Assembly: GCA_050951845.1 (NCBI GenBank)
Contig: JBMNJV010000001.1
Location: forward strand, 434,001 to 498,000
Source: UBA5436 sp050951845
Lineage (GTDB): Bacteria > Bacillota > Clostridia > Saccharofermentanales > DTU023
Direction of reading: 5' to 3'
Length of the DNA stretch: 64,000 nucleotides
A program made the translations under genes and the position numbers. Every line of letters starts with the position of its first letter. The stretch's first letter is position 1. Positions 44,773-53,349 of this stretch are shown here, one piece after another. Under the pieces are notes generated by a model. The model was given only the letters and a program-made list of their open reading frames with translations. It did no database searches and was not told the origin of the DNA.

Positions 44773-44803
44773 ATATTGGTAATGTATTTTACATTACCAA
44801 TAT
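44773..44803 (+). promoter_or_regulatory. Intra-operon hairpin after the substrate-binding gene
   Basis: ATATTGGTAATGT and its perfect complement flank a 5-nt loop; there is no T-run after it. Position between a binding-protein gene and its ABC ATPase gene fits an mRNA-stabilising or partial-terminator element. Confidence 0.7.
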
Positions 44804-44857
44804 CCTTTAGATTTATTCTATTGGTATATGAAATATCAGAAAGGAATAGACCCGCAA

Positions 44858-46366
44858 ATGACTCAAACAAAAAATGCACTCAAATTAGTTGATATTACCA
44901 AGCGATTTCCTGGTTCTGTTGCACTCGATAAAGTTTCACTGACACTCAAAGAAGGAGAAATCTTAGGACTTGTTGGAGAAAACGGAGCCGGAAAATCCAC
45001 TTTAGTTAAAATTATTACCGGACTTGTTAATGAAGATGAGGGTGCGATCTATATAAATGACAATGACAAACCGGAAAAAATCCGTAATCCGAACGAAGCT
45101 ATTGAAAAATATAAAATATCGTATGTTTCTCAGGAGAGTGTTTTATGTTCTTACTTGACGGTTGCTGAAAATATCGGACTGGGACGATGGGAAGGAAGAA
45201 AAGGTCTTGTAAATTGGAGAAAAGTAAATAATTTTGCCAAGGAAGCTTTAGAGAATTTAAAAATATCCTATATTGATCCGACAAGTATTTTGTCAGAAAT
45301 TTCTCCTGCAGAGAGACAATTGGTAGAAATAGCAAGAGCCTTGGCAATGGATTCGAAGATATTGCTGTTGGATGAGCCGACTTCTTGGTTATCTGAAGAA
45401 GAAAAGAAAGCTCTTTTTGAAAGAATGGTTTTGTTAAAGGAACAAAAAGTCAGCGTTATTTTTATTTCACATTTTTTAGATGAAGTATTATCGATATGTG
45501 ATCGAATTGAAGTTTTGAGAGAAGGTAACAATGTCGGAACCTTTAAAAGTGATGATTTGACAAAAGACGATTTAATAGAAAAAATGCTTGGTCATAAACA
45601 AAAGAAATTAGTTGAAGACGATGAGCGTTATATTAGTGAGCAAGTATTATTGCAAGTTAAAGGCTTAACAAAAGAAGGGTATATAGATGATGTTTCATTT
45701 GATTTACATAAAGGTGAGATAGTAGGTATTACCGGACTTTTGGGAAGTGGAACAACTGAATTGGCAAGGATGTTATTTGGTTTAGAAAAAATTGATAAAG
45801 GGGAAGTCTATATTAACGGTAATAAACAAATTGCGCTGACCCCTAAAAAAAGCAACAAGCTGGGGCTTGGTTTTATCACAAAGGACAGAAAAGAAGAAGG
45901 GATTACTCCATTGCTTCCTGTGTACCAAAACATAACTCTTGCTAATCTAAAGGATGTTTTAACAAAGATTTTCACTATTAACATAGGAAAAGAAAAACAG
46001 ATTTCAAAAGAGATGGTAAAGTCTTTAGATATCAGACCCGGAAATGTAAATCAGGAAGTGGTTAGCCTGAGCGGAGGAAATCAGCAAAAAGTGATTTTGG
46101 CTAAATGGTTACATGCAGACAGCGAAATTTTAATATTTGATGAGCCTACCAGGGGCATTGATATCGGTGCAAAGTATGAAATATATGCATTATTAAAAGA
46201 ACAAGCTAAAGCCGGAAAAGCTGTTATTATTATTTCTTCAGAATTGTCAGAGATTCTTGAGTTGCCGGATCGGTTTTTTGTAATGAGTAAAGGAAAAATA
46301 ATAAAAGAATACAAAAAAGGTCAATTAAAAAATGATCGTGAACTGTTAGCTGAGCTTTCAGTATAG
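44858..46366 (+). CDS. Sugar ABC transporter ATP-binding protein (RbsA-like)
   Basis: About 502 residues with two ATPase domains. Domain 1: Walker A GENGAGKSTL, signature LSEISPAERQLVEIARAL, Walker B LLLDEPTSWL. Domain 2: degenerate Walker A GLLGSGTTEL, signature LSGGNQQKVILAKWL and LIFDEPTRGID. This is the normal pattern for RbsA/MglA-type importers of pentoses and hexoses. Start is uncertain: ATG 44858 has AAAGGA 12 bases ahead, while ATG 44828 has no ribosome site. Second gene of the importer. Confidence 0.92.
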   Translation: MTQTKNALKLVDITKRFPGSVALDKVSLTLKEGEILGLVGENGAGKSTLVKIITGLVNEDEGAIYINDNDKPEKIRNPNEAIEKYKISYVSQESVLCSYLTVAENIGLGRWEGRKGLVNWRKVNNFAKEALENLKISYIDPTSILSEISPAERQLVEIARALAMDSKILLLDEPTSWLSEEEKKALFERMVLLKEQKVSVIFISHFLDEVLSICDRIEVLREGNNVGTFKSDDLTKDDLIEKMLGHKQKKLVEDDERYISEQVLLQVKGLTKEGYIDDVSFDLHKGEIVGITGLLGSGTTELARMLFGLEKIDKGEVYINGNKQIALTPKKSNKLGLGFITKDRKEEGITPLLPVYQNITLANLKDVLTKIFTINIGKEKQISKEMVKSLDIRPGNVNQEVVSLSGGNQQKVILAKWLHADSEILIFDEPTRGIDIGAKYEIYALLKEQAKAGKAVIIISSELSEILELPDRFFVMSKGKIIKEYKKGQLKNDRELLAELSV

Positions 46367-46418
46367 AATTTTTGCAAATTCTGATATATGGAAGATACTT
46401 ATATGGGGGTTTTATATT

Positions 46419-47393
46419 ATGCAAAAGAAAACTTTGTTAATTGATAAAAAGACCAACAGGTTTTCTGTTAAATTGAGTGATTTTACTCTGATAATAGCTT
46501 TATTACTATTAATTCTATTATTTTATTTTTTAGAACCGAGATTTTTAAGTCAAAGAAATATATATAATATAATTTTACAGGTTTCGGTATTAGCTCCGGT
46601 TGCTATTGGAATGACGTTAGTTATATTGATAGGGGGTATTGATTTATCAGTTGGTTCTGTATTGGCATTTTCGCAAGCGTATTGTGCAAATTTGGTATTA
46701 ACCGGTACAAATTCTTTTTTGGCAATAGGTATGGCTTGTCTGATTGGACTTGTTTTAGGTGCCATTAACGGATTCCTGATTGCATATGTTAAATTACCGC
46801 CTTTCGTTGCTACTTTAGGAATGATGAGTATTGCGAGAGGTTTTCAGATGACATTCACTCTGGGTGCCACGTTATACTCTTTCCCTGAAGATTTCAGGTA
46901 TATCGGAACTGAGTATTGGTTTGGTGTACCAATTCCTATCTATTTAACAATTTTTATTTTTGTACTTTTCTTTCTTATTATGAAATACACGACTTTTGGA
47001 CGTTCTGTGTATGCTATAGGAGGTAATGAGCAAGCAGCGAGAATCAGCGGAATTTCTGTTGCAAGAACAGTATTGTTGGTTTTTGTTATTTCCGGCATAC
47101 TGACTGCTTTAGCAGGGGTTTTACAATTGATGAGACTTAATGCTCATGAAACATCAGCCGGACAGGGTCTTGAAATGGAAGCTATTGCAAGTGTTGTTAT
47201 TGGCGGCACAAGCATGGCGGGAGGCCGGGGATCCGTTTTGAAAACGGCAATAGGAACTCTGGTTTACGGGGTTATCATTAATGGGTTAAATATTGTAGGA
47301 GTCAATCCTTTCATACAAAAATCGATTATTGGAATTTTGATTATTGCTGCAGTAACGATAGACGTTGTGGTGGGTAAATTCAGGAAGAATTAG
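46419..47393 (+). CDS. Sugar ABC transporter permease (RbsC-like)
   Basis: 324 residues with eight to ten membrane helices. Family marks: VLAPVAIGMTLVILIGGIDLSVGSVLAF, YVKLPPFVATLGMMSIARG, YTTFGRSVYAIGGNEQAARISGI and EAIASVVIGGTSMAGGRGS. It forms the membrane pore for the importer with the two preceding genes. The three together make a complete ribose/xylose-class uptake system. Confidence 0.93.
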   Translation: MQKKTLLIDKKTNRFSVKLSDFTLIIALLLLILLFYFLEPRFLSQRNIYNIILQVSVLAPVAIGMTLVILIGGIDLSVGSVLAFSQAYCANLVLTGTNSFLAIGMACLIGLVLGAINGFLIAYVKLPPFVATLGMMSIARGFQMTFTLGATLYSFPEDFRYIGTEYWFGVPIPIYLTIFIFVLFFLIMKYTTFGRSVYAIGGNEQAARISGISVARTVLLVFVISGILTALAGVLQLMRLNAHETSAGQGLEMEAIASVVIGGTSMAGGRGSVLKTAIGTLVYGVIINGLNIVGVNPFIQKSIIGILIIAAVTIDVVVGKFRKN

Positions 47394-47529
47394 GATTAAG
47401 TTGTGTAATAAATACTTAAATAACTAATAGTGTCTGAATATATTATAAACGGAAGCTTTCGAATATTTATTAAAATTTTTGACTTAAACCTGATGTATGT
47501 AAAATGCATATTTTTGGATAGGAGGAACA

Positions 47530-48312
47530 ATGAACCTGAAATTAGCCGGTAAAGTTGCCGTGGTAACAGGAGGAGGTCAAGGTATCGGCAGAGCGATAGC
47601 TCTTGCATTAGCCAAAGAACAAGTAAAAGTTGTGATAGCAGATATGAATCGTGAGGCTGCACAAGCTGTGTGCAAGGAGATAGAGGCATTAAACCAGGCA
47701 GCTGGTTATTTTGCTGTTGATGTTACTGACAAAGAATCTGTTAACGAAATGGTTCAATCAGTGCTTGATAAATATAATAAGATTGATATTCTGGTTAATT
47801 CTGCCGGATTGATAACGATCAGCGATGTTATTGATTTACGGGAAGAAGACTGGGATAAAGTAATGTCAGTTAATGCAAAGGGTGTTTTTCTCACATGCCA
47901 GGCTGTACTGGAACATATGATAAAAAACCAAAACGGAAAAATTATTAATATTGCCTCGCAGGCAGGAAAAACAGGTTTTCCGCATGAAGCACATTATAGT
48001 GCTTCAAAAGGCGCTGTGATTGTATTTACTCAGGCATTAGCGCGAGAAGTAGCTAAGCACAAAATTAATGTGAATGCAGTGTGTCCTGGGAGTATCGAAA
48101 CTGAAATGAATATAACCGTTACGGAAGGCACTGCTAAAATTTTAGGTGTATCAACTGATGAAAAAATCCAAATGACTATTAACTCTACTCCTTTGTCAAG
48201 AAAAGGTACTCCTGATGATATTGCTCCAATGGTCGTTTTTTTAGCATCTCATTATACAGACTTTATGACAGGTCAGGCTATTAACATAACAGGCGGGCGT
48301 GAACTTCATTAA
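47530..48312 (+). CDS. Short-chain dehydrogenase/reductase
   Basis: 260 residues, classical SDR. NAD(P) motif VTGGGQGIGRAIA (13-25), an Asp after beta-2 (IADMN) favouring NAD, NSAG, catalytic Ser in NIASQAGKTG, YSASKGAV with the Tyr-x3-Lys pair, and a C-terminal FMTGQAINITGGRELH. In sugar operons these enzymes oxidise polyols or sugar alcohols to ketoses. Good AGGAGG site. Co-directional with the importer, 136 bp after it. Confidence 0.92.
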   Translation: MNLKLAGKVAVVTGGGQGIGRAIALALAKEQVKVVIADMNREAAQAVCKEIEALNQAAGYFAVDVTDKESVNEMVQSVLDKYNKIDILVNSAGLITISDVIDLREEDWDKVMSVNAKGVFLTCQAVLEHMIKNQNGKIINIASQAGKTGFPHEAHYSASKGAVIVFTQALAREVAKHKINVNAVCPGSIETEMNITVTEGTAKILGVSTDEKIQMTINSTPLSRKGTPDDIAPMVVFLASHYTDFMTGQAINITGGRELH

Positions 48313-48332
48313 AAAACACGTTTATGTTTTTA
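48312..48332 (+). terminator. Weak AT-only hairpin after the SDR gene
   Basis: AAAAACA and TGTTTTT around a 6-nt loop, overlapping the stop codon end. Weak stem; may only reduce readthrough. Confidence 0.3.
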
Positions 48333-48483
48333 TTAGTCTGGTATTAGCAGAGTTTTATTATAAATACTGAATAGATTATATAAATATTACAACGAGGTAT
48401 AGTTTACAGCTTCAACTTTAGATTTTTGATAAATCAGAAAAGTTCTTTAGTCTTTTTTTAATAATATTTTAGGAGGTTTTGTA

Positions 48484-49845
48484 ATGTTTGGATTGAATGA
48501 TCAATTGGAATTATTGGACAGCAAAGGCACACCAATAAGAGTTGGTTTTATTGGGGCAGGTGCGATGGGAATGAATTTCATCGGGCAGACTATTATGTCG
48601 CCGGGTATGAAACCTATGGTTGTGTGTGACATAGATATCGATAAGAGTGTACATGCATTAACTCTTTCCGGGATTTCTGAAAAACAGATAGCAGAGTGTA
48701 AGACTGTTTCCGAAGCTCAAAAGGCAATTGATGCCGGTAAATATGTGTGCACCACAAATGCCGATATTCTTTACAAGGTGGATAATATCGATGTTGTAGT
48801 GGAAGGAACAGGTAATGTTGCTGCCGGGGCGAGATACTGTTTTGATGCAATTCTTCACAAGAAACATGTTGTCTCCCTGAGTGTTGAAATGGATGTGGTT
48901 ATCGGGCATATTTTGAGCATCTTAGCTAAGAATGCAGGTGTGGTATACACAGGTATCTACGGCGATGAACCCGGGGTAATCAAGCTTCTGTATGATCAGG
49001 TAAGGTCTTTAGGATTTACTGTTGTTGCTGCCGGCAGGGGAGATACCGGTAATTCGGAATTGCGCTGGAATCCTGAAACTGTTAAACCGCTGATAGACGG
49101 CAGGGCGGAAAAGAGAGGCTTTGATCCGGATAAAATGAAAATTAATCCATATATGTTTGCTTCTTTTAATGATGGCTCTAAAACTAATGAAGAGTTAACC
49201 ATGATATCTAATGCAACCGGTCTAGTGCCTGATGTGCGAGGAACACATCATCCTATCGTTTCCTATGAAGACTTTACAACTAAAGTTCCTAAACTATTCG
49301 ATATCAAAGAAAATGGCGGCTTATTAAGTCAATACGGGGTTGTGGAAAGTGTCGGAATACCGGGAGGAGTCGGGACAATTTACTGTTTTGTAGTTGTAAC
49401 AGGAGGTGTTGAATCAGCAATTCAAGGCTTAAAATATCACGGCTCAGGCGGACCCGGACCCAATTGGGTTTGGTGGGAACCGATTCATTGGGTTGCCAAT
49501 ACTGCTCCGATTTCGGTTGCTTATGCTGCTTTGTATAATATTCCGACAATCGCTCCTATTGGCAGAAAACGGGTAGCTGAAACGATTACCATGGCCAAAA
49601 AAGATCTTAAAGCCGGAGATGTTATTGATACCATCGGTGGTTACAGCGTTGTAGGACGTATTGAAAAAGCAAGGATTTCCCGAGAAGAAAATCTTTTACC
49701 GCTGGGTTTATCCACAAATTGCACAGTAAAAAGAGATATCGCTCAAGGGGAATATTTGACGTACGATGATGTAGAATTTTATGATGAAAATGATTTTGTT
49801 TTGCAGTTGAGACGTTTACAAGACAATATGGTCGGTGTTCTTTAA
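48484..49845 (+). CDS. NAD(P)-dependent oxidoreductase with C-terminal SAF domain (homoserine-dehydrogenase-like)
   Basis: 453 residues. N-terminal Rossmann domain IRVGFIGAGAMGMNFIGQ with acidic VVCDID, a middle domain (VVEGTGNVAAGARYCFDAILHKKHVVSLSVEMD, YTGIYGDEPGVIKLLYD), and a C-terminal SAF-like domain (AKKDLKAGDVIDTIGGYSVVGRIEKA). This is the predicted homoserine dehydrogenase-like group with SAF domain (COG4091), whose members often lie in sugar or sugar-acid operons; reaction unknown to me. AGGAGG site. It is the last gene before a bidirectional terminator and probably ends the operon that starts at 36 kb. Confidence 0.85.
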   Translation: MFGLNDQLELLDSKGTPIRVGFIGAGAMGMNFIGQTIMSPGMKPMVVCDIDIDKSVHALTLSGISEKQIAECKTVSEAQKAIDAGKYVCTTNADILYKVDNIDVVVEGTGNVAAGARYCFDAILHKKHVVSLSVEMDVVIGHILSILAKNAGVVYTGIYGDEPGVIKLLYDQVRSLGFTVVAAGRGDTGNSELRWNPETVKPLIDGRAEKRGFDPDKMKINPYMFASFNDGSKTNEELTMISNATGLVPDVRGTHHPIVSYEDFTTKVPKLFDIKENGGLLSQYGVVESVGIPGGVGTIYCFVVVTGGVESAIQGLKYHGSGGPGPNWVWWEPIHWVANTAPISVAYAALYNIPTIAPIGRKRVAETITMAKKDLKAGDVIDTIGGYSVVGRIEKARISREENLLPLGLSTNCTVKRDIAQGEYLTYDDVEFYDENDFVLQLRRLQDNMVGVL

Positions 49846-49995
49846 TTCGTGAACGAAACTTTGTAATTTTCTGATTATTATAATGAAGTATACGGTTTAA
49901 ACTGTTAGTTATAATATCAAACTGTTCGTTATAATATCGCCGGAAGATTATTAATAATCTTATTGATAAAAACTTATTGATAAAAAATCAAAAAT

Positions 49996-50031
49996 AAAAC
50001 CGGTTCAGACTTTGCAGCATGAACCGGTTTT
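49996..50031. terminator. Bidirectional terminator between the SAF oxidoreductase and sodA
   Basis: AAAACCGGTTC pairs perfectly with GAACCGGTTTT around a 14-nt loop; A-run on one side and T-run on the other let it work for both convergent transcripts. Confidence 0.88.
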
Positions 50032-50073
50032 GATTTGATATGTTTTTGTGTTAGTCAGCAGTATAAATACGAG

Positions 50074-50682
50074 CTATTTTGCTGCAGCATAACGTTCTGC
50101 GACTACATCCCAGTTAACTACAGCCCACCAAGCTTTGAGATAATTCGGACGAGCATTTTTGTAGGTTAAGTAATATGCATGTTCCCAAACGTCATTGCCT
50201 AATAACGGAACAAGACCGTCCATTACCGGATTGTTTTGATTCGGGGTGCTGGTTACTTTTAATTCGCCGTTGTCCAAAACGAGCCATGCCCAGCCGCTGC
50301 CGAATTGACCGGCACCCTTAGCTTCAAATGCCGCTTTGAATTCATCAAAACTGCCGAAAGCTTTATTAATCTCATCTGATAATTCACCTTGGGGTTCATT
50401 TGCGCCACCGGGTGTCATGCTTTCCCAGAACATTGTGTGGTTCAAATGACCACCACCGTTATTAATCACAGCTTGTCTTTTTCCCTCAGGAACTTGATCT
50501 AAATTTGATAGAAGTTCATCAATAGGTTGATCCTCAATGTCTAATCCTTCAAGGGCTGCATTTAAGTTATTAACGTAAGCCTGATGATGTTTATCATGAT
50601 GCAAATGCATCGTTTCTTCATCAATTGTCGGTACCAGTGCGTCGTAAGCGTATGCGAGATCATCTACTTTGTAAATTGCCAT
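50074..50682 (-). CDS. Superoxide dismutase (Fe/Mn type)
   Basis: 202 residues, normal for the family. Metal ligands are in HLHHDKHHQAYVNNLN, GGGHLNHTMFWESM, and DVWEHAYYLTYKNARPNYL; GSGWAWLVLDNGEL is also typical. The GGGHLNH and GAGQFGSGWAWL motifs point to manganese or cambialistic enzymes. It removes superoxide in the cytosol, indicating that the organism meets oxygen at times. Single gene with AGGAGG, inserted between the two parts of the catabolic region. Confidence 0.94.
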   Translation of the reverse strand: MAIYKVDDLAYAYDALVPTIDEETMHLHHDKHHQAYVNNLNAALEGLDIEDQPIDELLSNLDQVPEGKRQAVINNGGGHLNHTMFWESMTPGGANEPQGELSDEINKAFGSFDEFKAAFEAKGAGQFGSGWAWLVLDNGELKVTSTPNQNNPVMDGLVPLLGNDVWEHAYYLTYKNARPNYLKAWWAVVNWDVVAERYAAAK

Positions 50683-51005
50683 AAGTTTTCCTCCTGATTA
50701 TTGTAATGCTTCATTTAAGCTTGTTTGCAAAATTTCTTTTGCTGATTATTGTCTTTTTTTCAATGTGTTATTTCAATGTGTTATTTCAATTAGAAAATTC
50801 TTTGAACTGCTTCTAGCTTATACCAAGAACGAATTACAAGTTGTAACTTAAGTTCCCGAACTTGTACCTCTGTTTTCAGTGTATCATTTGTTACATGATA
50901 TATCTTTTTTCGTAAGATAGCTTATTAATTGGGTTATGGATTAGTTAAAAATATAAGTTCTGTTAATTTAAGCAGAACCAGGTTAGATTTTATATCAGTT
51001 TATAG
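50683..51005. other. Intergenic region upstream of the superoxide dismutase gene
   Basis: 323 bp. It contains a 13-bp tandem duplication TCAATGTGTTATT at 50760-50785. No gene was seen; the sodA promoter should lie here on the minus strand. Confidence 0.5.
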
Positions 51006-52025
51006 CTAGCTTTTAACCATGCAACTATCTCTGATCATTAATTTACTGGGCAGTTCAACCAGCAATGGAATTTCGTGACGACCCGTCAGTCTGTCATGAA
51101 GAAGACGTACTGCCAATTCACCGATTTCTTTATTGTGCATATGGGATGTTGTCAAACTCGGTTGAAAATACTTTGCGGTTTCAATATCATCAATGCCGGT
51201 TATTGAAATATCTTGCGGAACTTTATAATTATTGTCGTGCAAAGCTTTTATTACGGCAATTGCAACATTATCATTTGCACAACAGATTGCTTCAGGCAGG
51301 TTTCCGCTATTTATCAAATCTGAGGCTGCTCTGTAAGCTTCATTAACATCCAAAGGGATATTCCTGCAATACTTTGTTTCAAGCTTAATATTATTTTTGT
51401 ACAAGGTATCTCTATAAGCAGCGAATCTATGTTCGTTAAGAATATCAGAATTGATATCAGGGATGGTTCCGATAAAACCGATTTTTTTGAAGCCGAGATT
51501 GATTAAATAAGTAACAGTTTGTTCGATAGCTCTATAAGCATCACAGATGACTTCATCAATATTGGAATTAACTCGGTTCAGTCCTGCATATACAACTTTA
51601 TCAGTGATTGCTTTAATTTCCTCCATAATAGGTTTACTGATTCTACCCATAAGAATGATACCGTCAGGTTCATTGGTTTTAATTCTGTGCATAATATCCG
51701 TTAACTTTTCTCGAGACAAAACAAAAGTTTCAATAATTTTATATCCACTTAATTCAGCTTGATTCTGAACCCCTAAAAGTAAATTAGAAAAGAACAGGTC
51801 AGCAAAAGTATCATATTCTGAAGCGAGAAAACAAACCAGATTTCCATTTTCTTCAATTGACTGAATACCTTTTATCCGATAATATCCCAAGCTTCTGGCG
51901 ATACGAATTATTTTCTTCCGGGTTTTCGGATTTACGGGTCTGACTGTGTCATTACTTAAAGCTCTCGAAACAGTTGAAACAGAAACCTCTGCTAATTTAG
52001 CTATATCGGTTTGTGTAATCGACAT
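51006..52025 (-). CDS. LacI-family transcriptional regulator
   Basis: 339 residues. N-terminal LacI helix-turn-helix TQTDIAKLAEVSVSTVSRALSND with the hinge NPKTRKKIIRIARSLGY, then a periplasmic-binding-protein-like effector domain (KIGFIGTIPDINSDILNEHRFAAYRDTL, EAICCANDNVAIAVIKALHDN, SITGIDDIETAKYFQPSLTT). It lies about 400 bp from the divergent TIM-paralogue/LarA-like pair and probably controls them, perhaps also the upstream sugar operon. Its ligand is likely a sugar. Confidence 0.9.
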   Translation of the reverse strand: MSITQTDIAKLAEVSVSTVSRALSNDTVRPVNPKTRKKIIRIARSLGYYRIKGIQSIEENGNLVCFLASEYDTFADLFFSNLLLGVQNQAELSGYKIIETFVLSREKLTDIMHRIKTNEPDGIILMGRISKPIMEEIKAITDKVVYAGLNRVNSNIDEVICDAYRAIEQTVTYLINLGFKKIGFIGTIPDINSDILNEHRFAAYRDTLYKNNIKLETKYCRNIPLDVNEAYRAASDLINSGNLPEAICCANDNVAIAVIKALHDNNYKVPQDISITGIDDIETAKYFQPSLTTSHMHNKEIGELAVRLLHDRLTGRHEIPLLVELPSKLMIRDSCMVKS

Positions 52026-52423
52026 TGTGTTCGAATTCCTTTCTATAATTATGACTTAATATTTTTCTTTCATTATTTTCAACGGCAATACTATAGTTTC
52101 ATTATAAAAGAAAATGAATTGCATTAAAAATAAAAAAACGGAAAGAAATGTAAGGATAAAAAGTTTTTGATGAATTTGAGTATAACATTAGTACGTTTTT
52201 ATAAATAATTGTTTGAATAAACGATTTGATTTGTCGGAATGTGATATAATTTTGATATTAAATCCAAAAACATATTTTTTAAGCCAATTAATTTGGAAAA
52301 AACAACAAAAATTGTTATATATTAGGCTGATAGAACTATAAAAGTCAATTATATAATTGGGATCAGATCAAATATGTTATTTATATTGAAAAACAGATGC
52401 CTTTTCATCTGATGGGAGTTTAC
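52026..52423. other. Intergenic region between LacI regulator and TIM paralogue
   Basis: 398 very AT-rich bases between divergent genes. A promoter pair and LacI operators are expected, but I could not assign a clear palindrome; AAACGATTTG near 52220 is the only CG-centred candidate. Confidence 0.4.
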
Positions 52424-53305
52424 ATGAAGTATATTTTTCTTAATTTAAAAAGATTTGACATACCCTCTGAGTTGGGAGGGGTAAACAGCTTAGCAAAACC
52501 TGAAGTTTGGGCACAAAAAATTATTCAGGATGTAAGACAAGGATTAAAGCGTTATTCTGATGCTGAAGTAACTTTTGGCATGTATTTTCCGGAATTGTAT
52601 CTGTATCCCGCATTGATGGAAGCCGGTCAGGATTTTTCAGCTTTACTAGGTGCACAAAGTGTTTATAAATCAGATGTCAGTAAAGGAGGCAATTTCGGAG
52701 CTTTTACTTCTAACAGAACTGCAAAATCAATTTCTTCTATCGGAGCTAAGACTGCCATGATCGGTCATTGTGAGGAAAGAAACGACAAGCAAGAAACGAT
52801 GAAGGAGGTTCTGAATGGCTGTGGCATTGATTATGATAATTCACCGGAAACATTAAAAGCGATTCAACATTCTGTAAACAAAATATTGAATGAGGAAATC
52901 AAATCAGCTCAGGCTGCCGGTTTAAAGGTTCTCTATTGCGTAGGTGAAAAGGATTTTGAACATGCATATTGGGAAAAAGTTCTTGCAGATCAAATCAATA
53001 CTGCTTTAACAGACGTAAATAAATCTGAAATTGTCATAGCTTATGAACCGGTATGGGCGATCGGTCCGGGCAAAGTTCCGCCGGATGCAGATTATATTGC
53101 TAAGATTGCTCGATTTATCAAGGGTATTAATCAGGATATTCCTGTAGTTTATGGTGGTGGATTAAAGAAAGATAATGCGGCAATGTTAGCTTCTATTCCG
53201 GAAATTGACGGTGGTCTGATTGCCCTTACATCTTTTACTGATCCGATCGGTTTTTATCCGGAACAGTATTTGGAAATAATCGATGAGTATATGAATAACA
53301 TTTAA
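52424..53305 (+). CDS. Triosephosphate isomerase paralogue
   Basis: About 293 residues from an ATG five bases after GGGAG; longer than the usual 250. The TIM catalytic set is recognisable: Lys in FLNLKRFD (normally NWK), His in MIGHCEERND (normally GHSERR), and Glu in AYEPVWAIGPGKVPP. The phosphate loop reads VYGGGLKKDN instead of YGGSV. These changes and the extra length set it apart from housekeeping TpiA and resemble TIM paralogues such as EryH, which isomerise tetrulose phosphates. It is followed 44 bp later by the LarA-like gene, so an isomerase role in the local sugar pathway is likely. Confidence 0.83.
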   Translation: MKYIFLNLKRFDIPSELGGVNSLAKPEVWAQKIIQDVRQGLKRYSDAEVTFGMYFPELYLYPALMEAGQDFSALLGAQSVYKSDVSKGGNFGAFTSNRTAKSISSIGAKTAMIGHCEERNDKQETMKEVLNGCGIDYDNSPETLKAIQHSVNKILNEEIKSAQAAGLKVLYCVGEKDFEHAYWEKVLADQINTALTDVNKSEIVIAYEPVWAIGPGKVPPDADYIAKIARFIKGINQDIPVVYGGGLKKDNAAMLASIPEIDGGLIALTSFTDPIGFYPEQYLEIIDEYMNNI

Positions 53306-53349
53306 GAAAATTTGTAGACTTGTATTTGAAAGGAGAAAACGAGGAAAAT

